Source: Paenibacillus radicis (ex Xue et al. 2023) (GTDB taxonomy: Bacteria; Bacillota; Bacilli; Paenibacillales; NBRC-103111). Taken from it: a stretch of 64,000 nt of DNA. Below the pieces are notes generated by a model. The model had not been told where the DNA came from. It made no database searches and saw only the letters and a program-made list of their open reading frames with translations. The translations under genes were made by a program, and so were the position numbers. The stretch covers positions 143,307 through 207,306 of the forward strand of contig NZ_JANQBD010000017.1 of assembly GCF_024722015.1 (NCBI RefSeq), written 5' to 3'. Positions 7,590-15,776 of this stretch are shown here, piece after piece. The first letter of the stretch is position 1, and each line of letters begins with the position of its first letter.

Positions 7590-7863
7590 CGGCATCGGTC
7601 TCAACTTTGACTTCGGCTTTGCTTCCGACTTTGGTCTCGTCTCTGCTCTCCCTTTTGCTTTAGGTTCTGGCCTTACCTTCGCTCTCGCCTTTGACCTCGC
7701 TTTGACCCTCGCCGCTCTCCTCTTCACTTTCCTCTCGGCCTTCCTCTCAGCCTTACTCTCAGCCTTCCTCTTTGCCTTCCTCGCAGCCTTCCTCTTAGCT
7801 TACCTCGTCACTTTTCTCGTCGCTTTCCTCTTCAGCTTCGTCTCAGCCTTCGTCCCACATTAA
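7590..7863 (-). pseudogene. Decayed Lys/Arg/Ala-rich repeat tract
   Basis: On the minus strand one frame reads as Lys-, Arg- and Ala-rich repeats (units such as RKAERKAESK, then KARSKARAKV) over most of this tract. This resembles the tails of histone-H1-like bacterial proteins. It has an in-frame TAA near 7800, no start codon, and runs into a TGA near 7580. The apparent 117-residue hydrophobic frame on the plus strand is the antisense of this tract. It may be a dead gene or simply a polypurine microsatellite. Confidence 0.35.
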
Positions 7864-7945
7864 TTTCACTTTAGAACCGTTTCAAGCAACTCCTACACCG
7901 GCAACTTGACAAGTTCAGGCTAACCGACTAACATCCCTTAATTGT

Positions 7946-9073
7946 TCAAGCCTTCCCGCTAGAATGAACATCAACATTTTTGCGGAAATATCGGAACCCC
8001 CATCGAAGTGCATATGGAACAATAAACAAAATAAATAAAATGCGGAACATTTGATAAGCAACGACTAACGAAACGTCAGCTCCGACAAGAGCAGCAGTAA
8101 CCCCCATTTCCGTCATTCCGCCCGGGGACATGCCTAGAAATGCTGTCAACAACGACATAGGAAGGACTAGACTGAATGCATAGGATAGTCCTATGGAGAA
8201 TCCGATTACAGCAACATTACCTAATACGGTATACGGCAGCAGTCGCCTCCAATTGCTAAGGCTGCTCAGTTTTATCCCCAGTCCCATGTATATGCCTAAG
8301 CTCCACTGGGCCAACAGTACAAATAAAGAAGGTAGATGCGGCGGCTCCAAGCCTGCGACTGTAAAAGTAGCAGCGGCCAAAATAGGCCCCAGGAAATAGG
8401 CTGTGGGGAAACGCAGCTTCACCGCTGCCCAACAGGCAACGGCCACGCCCATAAAAATCAGAAATGAGAATATGGGCCGGGAGAGCAATGCTTCACCCCA
8501 GCTCAGCAGGGAACCTATAAGTGTGTTCTCACTGCCTCCATTCGCAATGCTCCCTACCCCCGCACCTCCAGCACCAAGCCCATCAGCAAGTCCATGGACA
8601 GCGACAAAGGGGATCACAAATACTACCATAAGCAAGCGGATGGTTTGCATAAAAGCTACTACGGCTTTATCTGCCCCTTCGATTTCTTCGCTCAGCACTA
8701 TCATCTGAGATAATCCTCCCGGTATACTGCCGATGGCACTGCTAGCCGGGCTCACTCCCGTTTGGCGGGCGGTAATAAAGGCAATACCCAAGCTGAAAGC
8801 TATCGTCAGCAACGTAGCTATAAACATGGATGGCAGCTGCGAGGAGATTTGCTTGGCACTGTTCAATGTAAAGGAGAGTCCCAAGCTGTAGCCAAGCAGC
8901 AGTAAGCCCCCATTGCGCAGCCTAATCGGCCAAACCAAACTTCGTCGTGTACAAACAGTCCATACCAGAACCGCCGCCAAGGGTCCAAGCATCCAGCTCA
9001 GCGGCACATGCAGAAGGGTAAAGAGCATCCCACCCGCAAAGGTGATGAGGACCGTTTCCAATATCCGTTTCAT
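7946..9073 (-). CDS. AbrB-family membrane protein
   Basis: The 375-residue protein has about ten hydrophobic segments in two homologous halves. Each half carries a Gly-rich motif (GSIPGGLSQMIVLSEE and MSPGGMTEMGVTAALVGADV), the hallmark of the AbrB membrane family (ammonia monooxygenase regulator-like, not the AbrB DNA-binding protein). I start at ATG 9073 behind AGAGGA; the upstream extension has no ribosome site. Members are putative transporters or regulators of unclear substrate. The gene is single, flanked by a repeat region and a terminator. Confidence 0.85.
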   Translation of the reverse strand: MKRILETVLITFAGGMLFTLLHVPLSWMLGPLAAVLVWTVCTRRSLVWPIRLRNGGLLLLGYSLGLSFTLNSAKQISSQLPSMFIATLLTIAFSLGIAFITARQTGVSPASSAIGSIPGGLSQMIVLSEEIEGADKAVVAFMQTIRLLMVVFVIPFVAVHGLADGLGAGGAGVGSIANGGSENTLIGSLLSWGEALLSRPIFSFLIFMGVAVACWAAVKLRFPTAYFLGPILAAATFTVAGLEPPHLPSLFVLLAQWSLGIYMGLGIKLSSLSNWRRLLPYTVLGNVAVIGFSIGLSYAFSLVLPMSLLTAFLGMSPGGMTEMGVTAALVGADVSLVVAYQMFRILFILFIVPYALRWGFRYFRKNVDVHSSGKA

Positions 9074-9142
9074 GTTGTATTCCTCTTTTCTTAGAACCTG
9101 CAATACGTTCATCGTATACTTTCTGTTATTATATCAAAACAA

Positions 9143-9175
9143 GGCCGTACAGCACATGAAAGTGTTGTACGGCCT
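9143..9175 (-). terminator. Terminator after the oxidoreductase at 9203-10489
   Basis: A long stem with arms GGCCGTACA and TGTACGGCC is followed on the minus strand by TTGTTTT. It lies just beyond the stop codon of the gene. Confidence 0.75.
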
Positions 9176-9202
9176 CCTCTATGAACTCATTTAAGCTTTT
9201 CT

Positions 9203-10489
9203 CTAAAATTTCACGAGATCCGCAACCTGCACAGCTTGACCTGTACGAAGTGAACGGTTTCCTGCAATACCTGTAAGTATGGACATCGCACCATCTACAT
9301 GAGATGCTGCACGGTTGAATCGATCTGGAGCTGGCTCACCGAATAAATCATTGAGCAATACCGGATCTCCGCCGCCATGGCCTCCCTTGCCTTCTTCTAC
9401 CGTTACTTCATATGGCTTATCAAACAAAGGATGCACAAGAATTTTCTTCCCTGTTACCGCGCCTTCCAGACCTTGTTCGCCACCGGAGTTGACATAGGAT
9501 TGCTCAACTACGTTCATTTCAATGCGGCCTTTAGTTCCGTTAAAACAAACACGGAAGCCTTCCCAAGGTGCATAAGCGTACAGATTGTAAGTTAGAAACG
9601 CATTGCTGCGGTATTTAACCATAACGCCCATTGTATCTTCAATATTGATGCCATCGCCGAATACGCTTTGGTCACGATAATAACCGTCTTCTTTTTCTGC
9701 ATCCAAATACATAGCTTTCAGATTACCGTTATCCTCCAAGTGCAAAGCGAATGGATCGTTCTTAGCATATTCGCTGCCATGAGCACGGGAATAAAACTTC
9801 GTTTCTCCACGTTTCTCGGCATTCTCGCGGCCATAGAACATCAAGTCACCAAGAGCATACACAGTAGCAGGCTGAGTGCCTAACCAGAAGTTCACCAGAT
9901 CGAAATGGTGAGTCGATTTATGAACCAGCAGACCGCCGCTGTTGCGTTTGTCGCGATGCCAACGACGGAAGTAATCCGCGCCATGCTTCGTATTTAACAG
10001 CCATTCAAAATGAACGGAGTTCACATCTCCGATAACTCCATCAGCGATAAGCTCGCGGATTTTCGTGTTATGTGGTGAATAACGGTAGTTAAATGTTACG
10101 CGCAGCTGGCGGCCTGTTCTTTTTACAGCATCCAATATTTCCTGGCATTTCACTTCGTCTACAGTCATCGGTTTTTCAGTAATGACATCGCAGCCAAGTT
10201 CCATTGCGCGAATAATATAAGTATGGTGAGTACGGTCAACGGTTGTGACAATTACGAAATCCGGCTTTGACTCTTCAATCATGCGGTCGAATTCTTCGGA
10301 TTTGTAGGTAGGAAGAGGTCCAACACCATGTGCTCCCACTTTTTTATTGGCAAAATCCATACGAGTCTGGTTTACATCGCAAAATGCGACGAGCTCAGAA
10401 GTTTCTTTAAAATCCTTGGCAATGGCGGAGTAAAAAAAACTGGCACGGCCACCTGTACCAACGAGTGCATATCTTTTACGAGTTGACAT
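9203..10489 (-). CDS. Gfo/Idh/MocA-family oxidoreductase
   Basis: The 428-residue protein has an N-terminal Rossmann fold (ALVGTGGRASFF), the EKPMTVDE motif containing the catalytic-site Lys of this family, and a long C-terminal beta domain with HKSTHHFDLVNFWLG. These enzymes oxidise or isomerise sugars, inositols or sugar acids using NAD(P). The start ATG follows GGGAGGAAG. It is divergent from an AraC regulator 137 bases away, which probably controls it. The glycine motif GTGGRA differs from the usual GxGxxG. The substrate is unknown. Confidence 0.88.
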   Translation of the reverse strand: MSTRKRYALVGTGGRASFFYSAIAKDFKETSELVAFCDVNQTRMDFANKKVGAHGVGPLPTYKSEEFDRMIEESKPDFVIVTTVDRTHHTYIIRAMELGCDVITEKPMTVDEVKCQEILDAVKRTGRQLRVTFNYRYSPHNTKIRELIADGVIGDVNSVHFEWLLNTKHGADYFRRWHRDKRNSGGLLVHKSTHHFDLVNFWLGTQPATVYALGDLMFYGRENAEKRGETKFYSRAHGSEYAKNDPFALHLEDNGNLKAMYLDAEKEDGYYRDQSVFGDGINIEDTMGVMVKYRSNAFLTYNLYAYAPWEGFRVCFNGTKGRIEMNVVEQSYVNSGGEQGLEGAVTGKKILVHPLFDKPYEVTVEEGKGGHGGGDPVLLNDLFGEPAPDRFNRAASHVDGAMSILTGIAGNRSLRTGQAVQVADLVKF

Positions 10490-10626
10490 CTATTCTTCCT
10501 CCCTTGTCTATGTTATTGTGATTATAGCGCAATAATTATAATAAAACAGCACTATAATTGCTTAAAAAATCTTTTTTTCAACATTTCTTGCAGTCAATAT
10601 CTGCATAATCATTGGAGGAGCATTTC
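10490..10626. promoter_or_regulatory. Divergent control region, oxidoreductase / AraC
   Basis: The 137-base gap is AT-rich. On the minus strand a TATAAT (plus strand 10523-10528) could be the -10 of the oxidoreductase gene, with no good -35. This fits dependence on the AraC regulator. Confidence 0.35.
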
Positions 10627-11496
10627 ATGAAAGACAGCCATTCATCCAAGATGAAGCTTGCATTTTCCTCAGATCATGGACTTTTCCATCTGGATCATTC
10701 CATTCGCACAGGTCCTTATAATATGACTCAGAATCATTCGCATGACTCCTTTGAAATTTATTATATGCGTGCGGGAGAACGGTTTTATTTCATTAAAGAC
10801 CGCTCCTATCATGTAAAAAGGGGGGATCTGGTGCTTATTCAGCCTAATGTTCTGCATAAAACAACCGAATCTTATTCCCCTAATCATGAACGGGTATTGA
10901 TCAATTTCAAGACTGCGTTCGTTACGCGGATAAACAATGAAATTGCCCCGGATTTACTGCAAATATTCGAGGAAGGTCCAGTGCTCCATCCCGATGCCCG
11001 TGAATTAATTATTATAGAGTCGATCATGGACAAAATGCTGCGGGAGCAAAAGCAGGGCGAGCCGGATGCAGAGGGATATATAAAACTGCTGCTTGGAGAA
11101 CTGATGCTGCTGATTAACCGGCATATTCGCCAGACTGACCGCAAAAGCAAAACCTCCGAGCATCCAACCACTTTGCACCGAAAAGTGTCCGATATGGTTG
11201 TCTTCATCAATGAGAACTACCGGGAGCCGCTGTCGTTAAAATCACTTGCAGAGCATTTTCATATCAGTCCGTTTTATTTGTGCCGCATCTATAAGGAGGT
11301 TACAGGCTTTACCGTTGTTGAATATGTCAATCAGGTGCGTGTGCAGGAAGCCCAGGTGCTTCTGAAAACAACTCGCAGCTCGGTAACCGACATTACGGAA
11401 AAGGTCGGCTTTGAGAGCAGCACGCACTTCGGGCGTATTTTCAAAACCTTATGCGGAATGTCTCCGCTGCAATATCGAAAATTGAATAAAACGTAA
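10627..11496 (+). CDS. AraC-family transcriptional regulator
   Basis: The 289-residue protein has an N-terminal cupin-like sensing domain (NHSHDSFEIYYMRAG, then KRGDLVLIQPNVLHK) and a C-terminal pair of helix-turn-helix motifs ending FGRIFKTLCGMSPLQYRK, typical of AraC/XylS regulators. I use ATG 10627, since GGAGGAG at 10614-10620 is correctly spaced, rather than the TTG that overlaps it. It is divergent from a Gfo/Idh/MocA gene and probably activates it in response to a sugar. Confidence 0.9.
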   Translation: MKDSHSSKMKLAFSSDHGLFHLDHSIRTGPYNMTQNHSHDSFEIYYMRAGERFYFIKDRSYHVKRGDLVLIQPNVLHKTTESYSPNHERVLINFKTAFVTRINNEIAPDLLQIFEEGPVLHPDARELIIIESIMDKMLREQKQGEPDAEGYIKLLLGELMLLINRHIRQTDRKSKTSEHPTTLHRKVSDMVVFINENYREPLSLKSLAEHFHISPFYLCRIYKEVTGFTVVEYVNQVRVQEAQVLLKTTRSSVTDITEKVGFESSTHFGRIFKTLCGMSPLQYRKLNKT

Positions 11497-11531
11497 TACC
11501 CGGATCTATTATCCTATGCTATTATTTAACC

Positions 11532-11579
11532 AAAAAGGGCCTTGAGCCAGCATTTTCATGCTGCTCCAGGCCCCTTTTT
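11532..11579. terminator. Bidirectional terminator
   Basis: The stem pairs AAAAAGGGCCTTGAGC with a matching CTCCAGGCCCCTTTTT arm around a CAGCATTTTCATGCTG inner hairpin. It separates the AraC gene from the convergent aminopeptidase gene and has T-runs in both directions. Confidence 0.85.
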
Positions 11580-11593
11580 CACTTTAAACCAAC

Positions 11594-12709
11594 TTACACT
11601 AATTGCTCCGGATTTAATTGCTCCAGCTCAGGAATGACAAACCTTCCATCCTTACGGATCAGAACGTCATCGAAATAAATTTCTCCGCCGCCGAATTCTG
11701 GCCGTTGAATAAGAACCATATCCCAATGCACAGAGGAACGGTTGCTGTTATCTGCATCCTCATACGCATTACCAGGAGTAAAGTGGATGCTGCCATCGAT
11801 TTTTTCATCAAACAAAATATCTTTCATCGGCTGCTTGATGTACGGATTTACACCAATAGCAAATTCGCCAATGTAGCGAGAGCCCTCATCTGTATCCAAT
11901 ATCTCATTGATTTTCTTCGTATTATTGCTTGTTGCTTCGATGATTTTACCGTTCTCAAATTTCAGCATCACATTTTCAAACGAGGTTCCCGTATAAATGG
12001 TTGGTGTATTGTAGGTAATCACTCCATTTACGGAATTTTTAACTGGCGCCGTGAACACCTCTCCATCAGGAATATTATGTGCTCCTGCACATGGAATAGA
12101 CGGAATGCCTTTGATCGAGAAGGTCAGATCTGTTCCTGGGGAAACCAGGCGAACTTTGTCCGTCCGGTCCATTAAGGAGACAAGCGACTCCATGGCTTTG
12201 GCCATTTTGCTATAATCAAGGTTGCATACTTGGAAATAAAAGTCCTCAAATGCTTCGGTGCTCGTATTGGCTAATTGAGCCATAGAAGGATTTGGATAAC
12301 GCATAACGCACCATTTGGTGTGATTGACACGCTGATCAACGACCGGACGCTGATATTCCTTCACGTAGAGCTTCATTTGTTCCTCTGGCACATCGGAGGT
12401 TTCGGTAATGTTGTCTCCGCTGCGTACAGCTATGTAGGCCTGCATTTGCTTCATACGTTGAAGCTCCAGCCCCATAAGAGTCTGGTACTGCTCCTTTGTT
12501 CCGTTAAGCATTAAGCTGCGCGTCACAGCAGGGTTGCGCAGTTCAACAAATGGATGTCCACCTGCCGCATACACTTCTTCAATCAAGCATTTAGTCAGCT
12601 CCTGATCGGGCAGTCCAATCATCTCAAGCAGTATATTTTCACCAGGCTGTAAATTTACGGAATAACGAATCAAATTATTAGCCATAGTCTTGAGTCGCGG
12701 ATCTCTCAT
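11594..12709 (-). CDS. M29-family metallo-aminopeptidase
   Basis: The 371-residue protein matches the AmpS/PepS (peptidase family M29) type. Likely metal ligands and active-site residues are Glu in GEVFTAP, Glu in GEFAIGVN, His in SIHFTPGNAY and His-Trp-Asp in SSVHWDM. These cytosolic enzymes remove N-terminal residues from peptides. I prefer the ATG at 12709 (MRDPRLK, as in relatives) to one three codons upstream that nearly touches the GGAGAG site. It is monocistronic between two terminators. Confidence 0.9.
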   Translation of the reverse strand: MRDPRLKTMANNLIRYSVNLQPGENILLEMIGLPDQELTKCLIEEVYAAGGHPFVELRNPAVTRSLMLNGTKEQYQTLMGLELQRMKQMQAYIAVRSGDNITETSDVPEEQMKLYVKEYQRPVVDQRVNHTKWCVMRYPNPSMAQLANTSTEAFEDFYFQVCNLDYSKMAKAMESLVSLMDRTDKVRLVSPGTDLTFSIKGIPSIPCAGAHNIPDGEVFTAPVKNSVNGVITYNTPTIYTGTSFENVMLKFENGKIIEATSNNTKKINEILDTDEGSRYIGEFAIGVNPYIKQPMKDILFDEKIDGSIHFTPGNAYEDADNSNRSSVHWDMVLIQRPEFGGGEIYFDDVLIRKDGRFVIPELEQLNPEQLV

Positions 12710-12821
12710 TTCACTCATCTCTCCTTTATTCTTTTACTTCTATTCAATGTAACCAATTTTGCTAAAAACATCAAATCTGTTCGCCATGATGTGCTATGTA
12801 ATAATTTCTTTACACAATAAA

Positions 12822-12852
12822 ACAATCACCCTCAAAACCGAGGATGATTGTT
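12822..12852 (-). terminator. Terminator overlapping the ndk stop
   Basis: Arms ACAATCACCCTC and GAGGATGATTGT form the stem. On the minus strand it is followed by TTTTATTG. The stem includes the last codons of ndk. Confidence 0.7.
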
Positions 12853-13326
12853 CTGTATGGCCCCATATTCATTTACATGCAACGCTTCGAGCTTAACCTC
12901 CGTCGGATCAAATATTAATAGCTCCTCCGGCTGAAATGCATTCGTTATTTCCCGCTCCGCGCTCTCTGGTGAGTCCGAACCGTGAATAATATTATTGCCC
13001 TTATCTGTTGCAAAATCACCTCGAATGGTTCCAGCCGAAGCTTCAAGCGGATTGGTCTTTCCGATCATTAAACGGGACATAGCAACAACCCCTTTTCCCT
13101 GCCATACCATGGCAAACACAGGCCCGGATGTTATAAACTCAAGCAGCTCGCCATAAAAGGGCTTGTCTGTATGCTCCGCATAATGTGCTTCGGCCTGCGC
13201 CATTGTCATTCTCATCAGCTTGGCTCCAATCAGCTCGAAGCCTTTATCTTCAAATCGCTGAACCAATTTCCCTATCATTTTTCGCTGCACCGCGTCAGGC
13301 TTAAGCATTAAGAATGTTTTTTCCAT
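12832..13326 (-). CDS. ndk: Nucleoside diphosphate kinase
   Basis: The 164-residue enzyme transfers the terminal phosphate between nucleoside tri- and diphosphates through a phospho-histidine. The catalytic His lies in NIIHGSDSPESAEREI, and the N-terminus (KTFLMLKPDAVQR) is canonical. I start at ATG 13326; a GTG four codons upstream lacks a ribosome site. The protein is about 15 residues longer at the C-terminus than the usual 147-149-residue enzyme, ending with a His/Asn-rich tail. It is a single gene. Confidence 0.95.
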   Translation of the reverse strand: MEKTFLMLKPDAVQRKMIGKLVQRFEDKGFELIGAKLMRMTMAQAEAHYAEHTDKPFYGELLEFITSGPVFAMVWQGKGVVAMSRLMIGKTNPLEASAGTIRGDFATDKGNNIIHGSDSPESAEREITNAFQPEELLIFDPTEVKLEALHVNEYGAIQNNHPRF

Positions 13327-13477
13327 TACCCTGCACACTCCATTCTGTCTTGTTATGATCTTGGTAACATTCCATTATTACCCAAAATATGCTTTCTCAC
13401 TCCTAAGCCTTGCCTGCATAGCTAAAAAAATGTTTACTTATAGGCTCTCAGCAAGCTCCACAGACTCCTTCATATAC

Positions 13478-13524
13478 AAAAAAGCTAAATCAGGCGCATC
13501 GCGGCAGCTGATTCAGCTTTCTTT
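13478..13524 (-). terminator. Terminator of the bmrCD operon
   Basis: Arms around AAGCTAAATCAGGCGC and GCAGCTGATTCAGCTTT form a strong stem. On the minus strand a T-run (plus-strand AAAAAA) follows. It is about 40 bases beyond the last gene of the operon. Confidence 0.85.
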
Positions 13525-13565
13525 ATTTCACTATCATTGTCTTCAAGCAGCTGCTTCTGACACTT

Positions 13566-15698
13566 TTACAGAACGGCAGCCGGTGTTCCCACGCTTGTGC
13601 TTGAGCCTGATGTGCGGGATTGTCCCGCTCCTTTTTTCCCTTGCTGCAATTCATACATTTGATAATACTTGCCGCCTACCGCCATTAACTCATCATGGGT
13701 TCCTCGTTCTACAATCTCCCCGCGGTCAAGCACAAGAATTAGATCTGCACTCTTTATTGTCGATAATCGATGAGCGATCACAAAGGTTGTGCGGCCTTTT
13801 TTTACAATATCGAGCGCATCTTGAATGACCGCTTCTGTCTCGGTATCGATGTTCGAGGTCGCTTCATCGAGGATAAGAATCGCAGGGTCGAAGGCAAGCG
13901 CCCGAGCGAATGAAATCAGCTGGCGCTGTCCTGCGGAAAGCGTGCTGCCCTTCTCAATCACAGGCTCATCAATACCCTTAGGTAAATGGGACAGGGAACG
14001 GTCCGCTCCTACATCCCGCAATGCTTTCTCAATACGATCTCTTGTAATTGCCGGGTTGTTGAGCGACACATTAGAAGCAATTGTCCCGGTAAAGAGGAAA
14101 GGGTCCTGCAATACGATGCCCATATGGCTGCGCAGTGTTTGGCGAGGTATTCCTCGAATCTCCCTGCCGTCAATCGTGATGCTTCCCGAATCTACATCAT
14201 AGAACCGGAAGATCAGGTTAAGAATCGAGCTCTTGCCTGAGCCTGTGTGTCCTACAAGTGCCACAGTCTGGCCTTGCCGCGCTTCAAACGATATTCCTTT
14301 CAATACAGGCTCACCGTCTTTATAAGAGAACGCGACGTTGTCAAACACAACATTCCCTTTGTAACGAGCCATTTTTTCATCGGAGACATCTTCACCCTCT
14401 TCGTCCATTAGAACGAATACACGTTCAGCGCTGACAAAGGCCTGCTCCATGTTCGGAAGCTGGTTGACGATATTAACGATCGGCTGAAACATGCGGTTTA
14501 AGAAATCAACGAACGCATAGAGTACTCCAAGGGAAACTCCTCCAACTACGGAGCCAAGCGATATGCCAGAAAAATACCAGATCAATGCGATAAATGCGAT
14601 ATTACGCAAAACGCCTACCAAGTTATGGGAAGTCAAAGAATTCAAATTCAACATTTTGTTCCGGTAATCGAAATACCGCTTATTGAATGCCTCGAATTCC
14701 TTCTCCTGCTTCTTCTCTCTGCGAAACGACTGAATAATCGGCATACCCTGAATGGATTCATTAATCATCCCGTTCATTTCCGATAAAGTTGAGCGAATGA
14801 CCCGATTGTAATTAGCTGCGAATTTCCGGTATATGATGATCCATACCACTAATACGGGAATGATGAGCATACAAATGAGTGCTAAACGTATGTCGAGCAG
14901 AAACATAGCGCCGAGAATCGCAAAGATATACAATGTTCCCGAGAAGAAATTCGCAAGTACTGTCACGTACAGCTCCTTGATCGCTTCGGTATCGTTCGTG
15001 ATCCGCGATACAACTTTACCGGCCGGCAAATTATCAAAATATCGTATCGGAAGTCGGTTTATATGAGCGAACACATCATCCCTCATCCTTTGAATAATAC
15101 GATTGGCGGAAGCCTGAAGCCAATACCTCTGTCCATAGCTAAACAATGCCGATACTGCAATCAGTGCCAACGATATCAATGCCAGACGAATAACAGACCC
15201 AATTTCAGGTTCATAAAATGCAAACAATTGCTCTTTCATAAGCTGCTGTGCATTATATTTCGATACCGTATTATTCTTGGTTATCAACAACTCTAAGGCT
15301 CCGTCAGCCTTCAAATTTATTGAACGCTCCCCGTCCTCTTTAATGCCTCCGGGCACAAAGACGAAATCCCGCCCCACTTGAAGGACACGTGCTTCCTTCA
15401 CCTGCTCGTTCGGCTGTATCCGGTCCCCCCGCTTCCAATAAGCTCCGTTGTAAGCAACACTGTCCACAGCACCAGCATTTACTTCATACCAAGGCTTCTC
15501 AATTCCAGCGATATGAACGTCTATAATTCGTTTCGCTATAAAAGGGCCGGTAAGCTCAGTCCCGATTGCAATGGCCAGCATCAGCAATGCCAGCAGAATA
15601 GTCTTTTTATAAATTAATGCATATTGCCATAAGCGTAATCCCGGACGCGCTCGCCTTACCGCTTCACGGTCTATTTCCAAATCCAATTCACCACTCAT
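13566..15698 (-). CDS. bmrD: ABC exporter half-transporter, BmrD-like
   Basis: The 710-residue protein has an N-terminal six-helix exporter domain and a C-terminal ATPase. The ATPase shows Walker A GHTGSGKSS, signature LSAGQRQ, Walker B with the catalytic Glu (ILILDEATS) and the His switch (VIAHRLS). An extra extracytoplasmic segment of about 110 residues follows the first membrane helix, as in Bacillus subtilis BmrD/YheH. With the upstream gene it should form a heterodimeric multidrug exporter, and this subunit supplies the intact Walker B. The ATG at 15698 follows GGTGGAGG. The genes are separated by 78 bases. Confidence 0.85.
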   Translation of the reverse strand: MSGELDLEIDREAVRRARPGLRLWQYALIYKKTILLALLMLAIAIGTELTGPFIAKRIIDVHIAGIEKPWYEVNAGAVDSVAYNGAYWKRGDRIQPNEQVKEARVLQVGRDFVFVPGGIKEDGERSINLKADGALELLITKNNTVSKYNAQQLMKEQLFAFYEPEIGSVIRLALISLALIAVSALFSYGQRYWLQASANRIIQRMRDDVFAHINRLPIRYFDNLPAGKVVSRITNDTEAIKELYVTVLANFFSGTLYIFAILGAMFLLDIRLALICMLIIPVLVVWIIIYRKFAANYNRVIRSTLSEMNGMINESIQGMPIIQSFRREKKQEKEFEAFNKRYFDYRNKMLNLNSLTSHNLVGVLRNIAFIALIWYFSGISLGSVVGGVSLGVLYAFVDFLNRMFQPIVNIVNQLPNMEQAFVSAERVFVLMDEEGEDVSDEKMARYKGNVVFDNVAFSYKDGEPVLKGISFEARQGQTVALVGHTGSGKSSILNLIFRFYDVDSGSITIDGREIRGIPRQTLRSHMGIVLQDPFLFTGTIASNVSLNNPAITRDRIEKALRDVGADRSLSHLPKGIDEPVIEKGSTLSAGQRQLISFARALAFDPAILILDEATSNIDTETEAVIQDALDIVKKGRTTFVIAHRLSTIKSADLILVLDRGEIVERGTHDELMAVGGKYYQMYELQQGKKGAGQSRTSGSSTSVGTPAAVL

Positions 15699-15776
15699 TA
15701 ATGTTTCCTCCACCTTTCTACTCCAAGCTGTCCGAGCTATACAACAGCAAGCTTCCTTGCCTGCGTCTAAACTGGA

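Larger units (their letters stand above)
7037..7945. other. Gene-poor 909-base gap filled with repeats
   Basis: No protein gene is supported here. The gap holds an inverted-repeat-bordered dispersed element (7176-7375), an 11-bp tandem array (7407-7505) and a degenerate low-complexity tract (about 7590-7860). Open frames across the tandem parts are by-products of biased composition. Confidence 0.7.

Noticed and set aside
7510..7863. Hydrophobic plus-strand protein of 117 residues
   Set aside because: It is the antisense of a polypurine Lys/Arg-rich tract. Composition alone gives Leu/Phe/Ala repeats, and no ribosome site precedes it.
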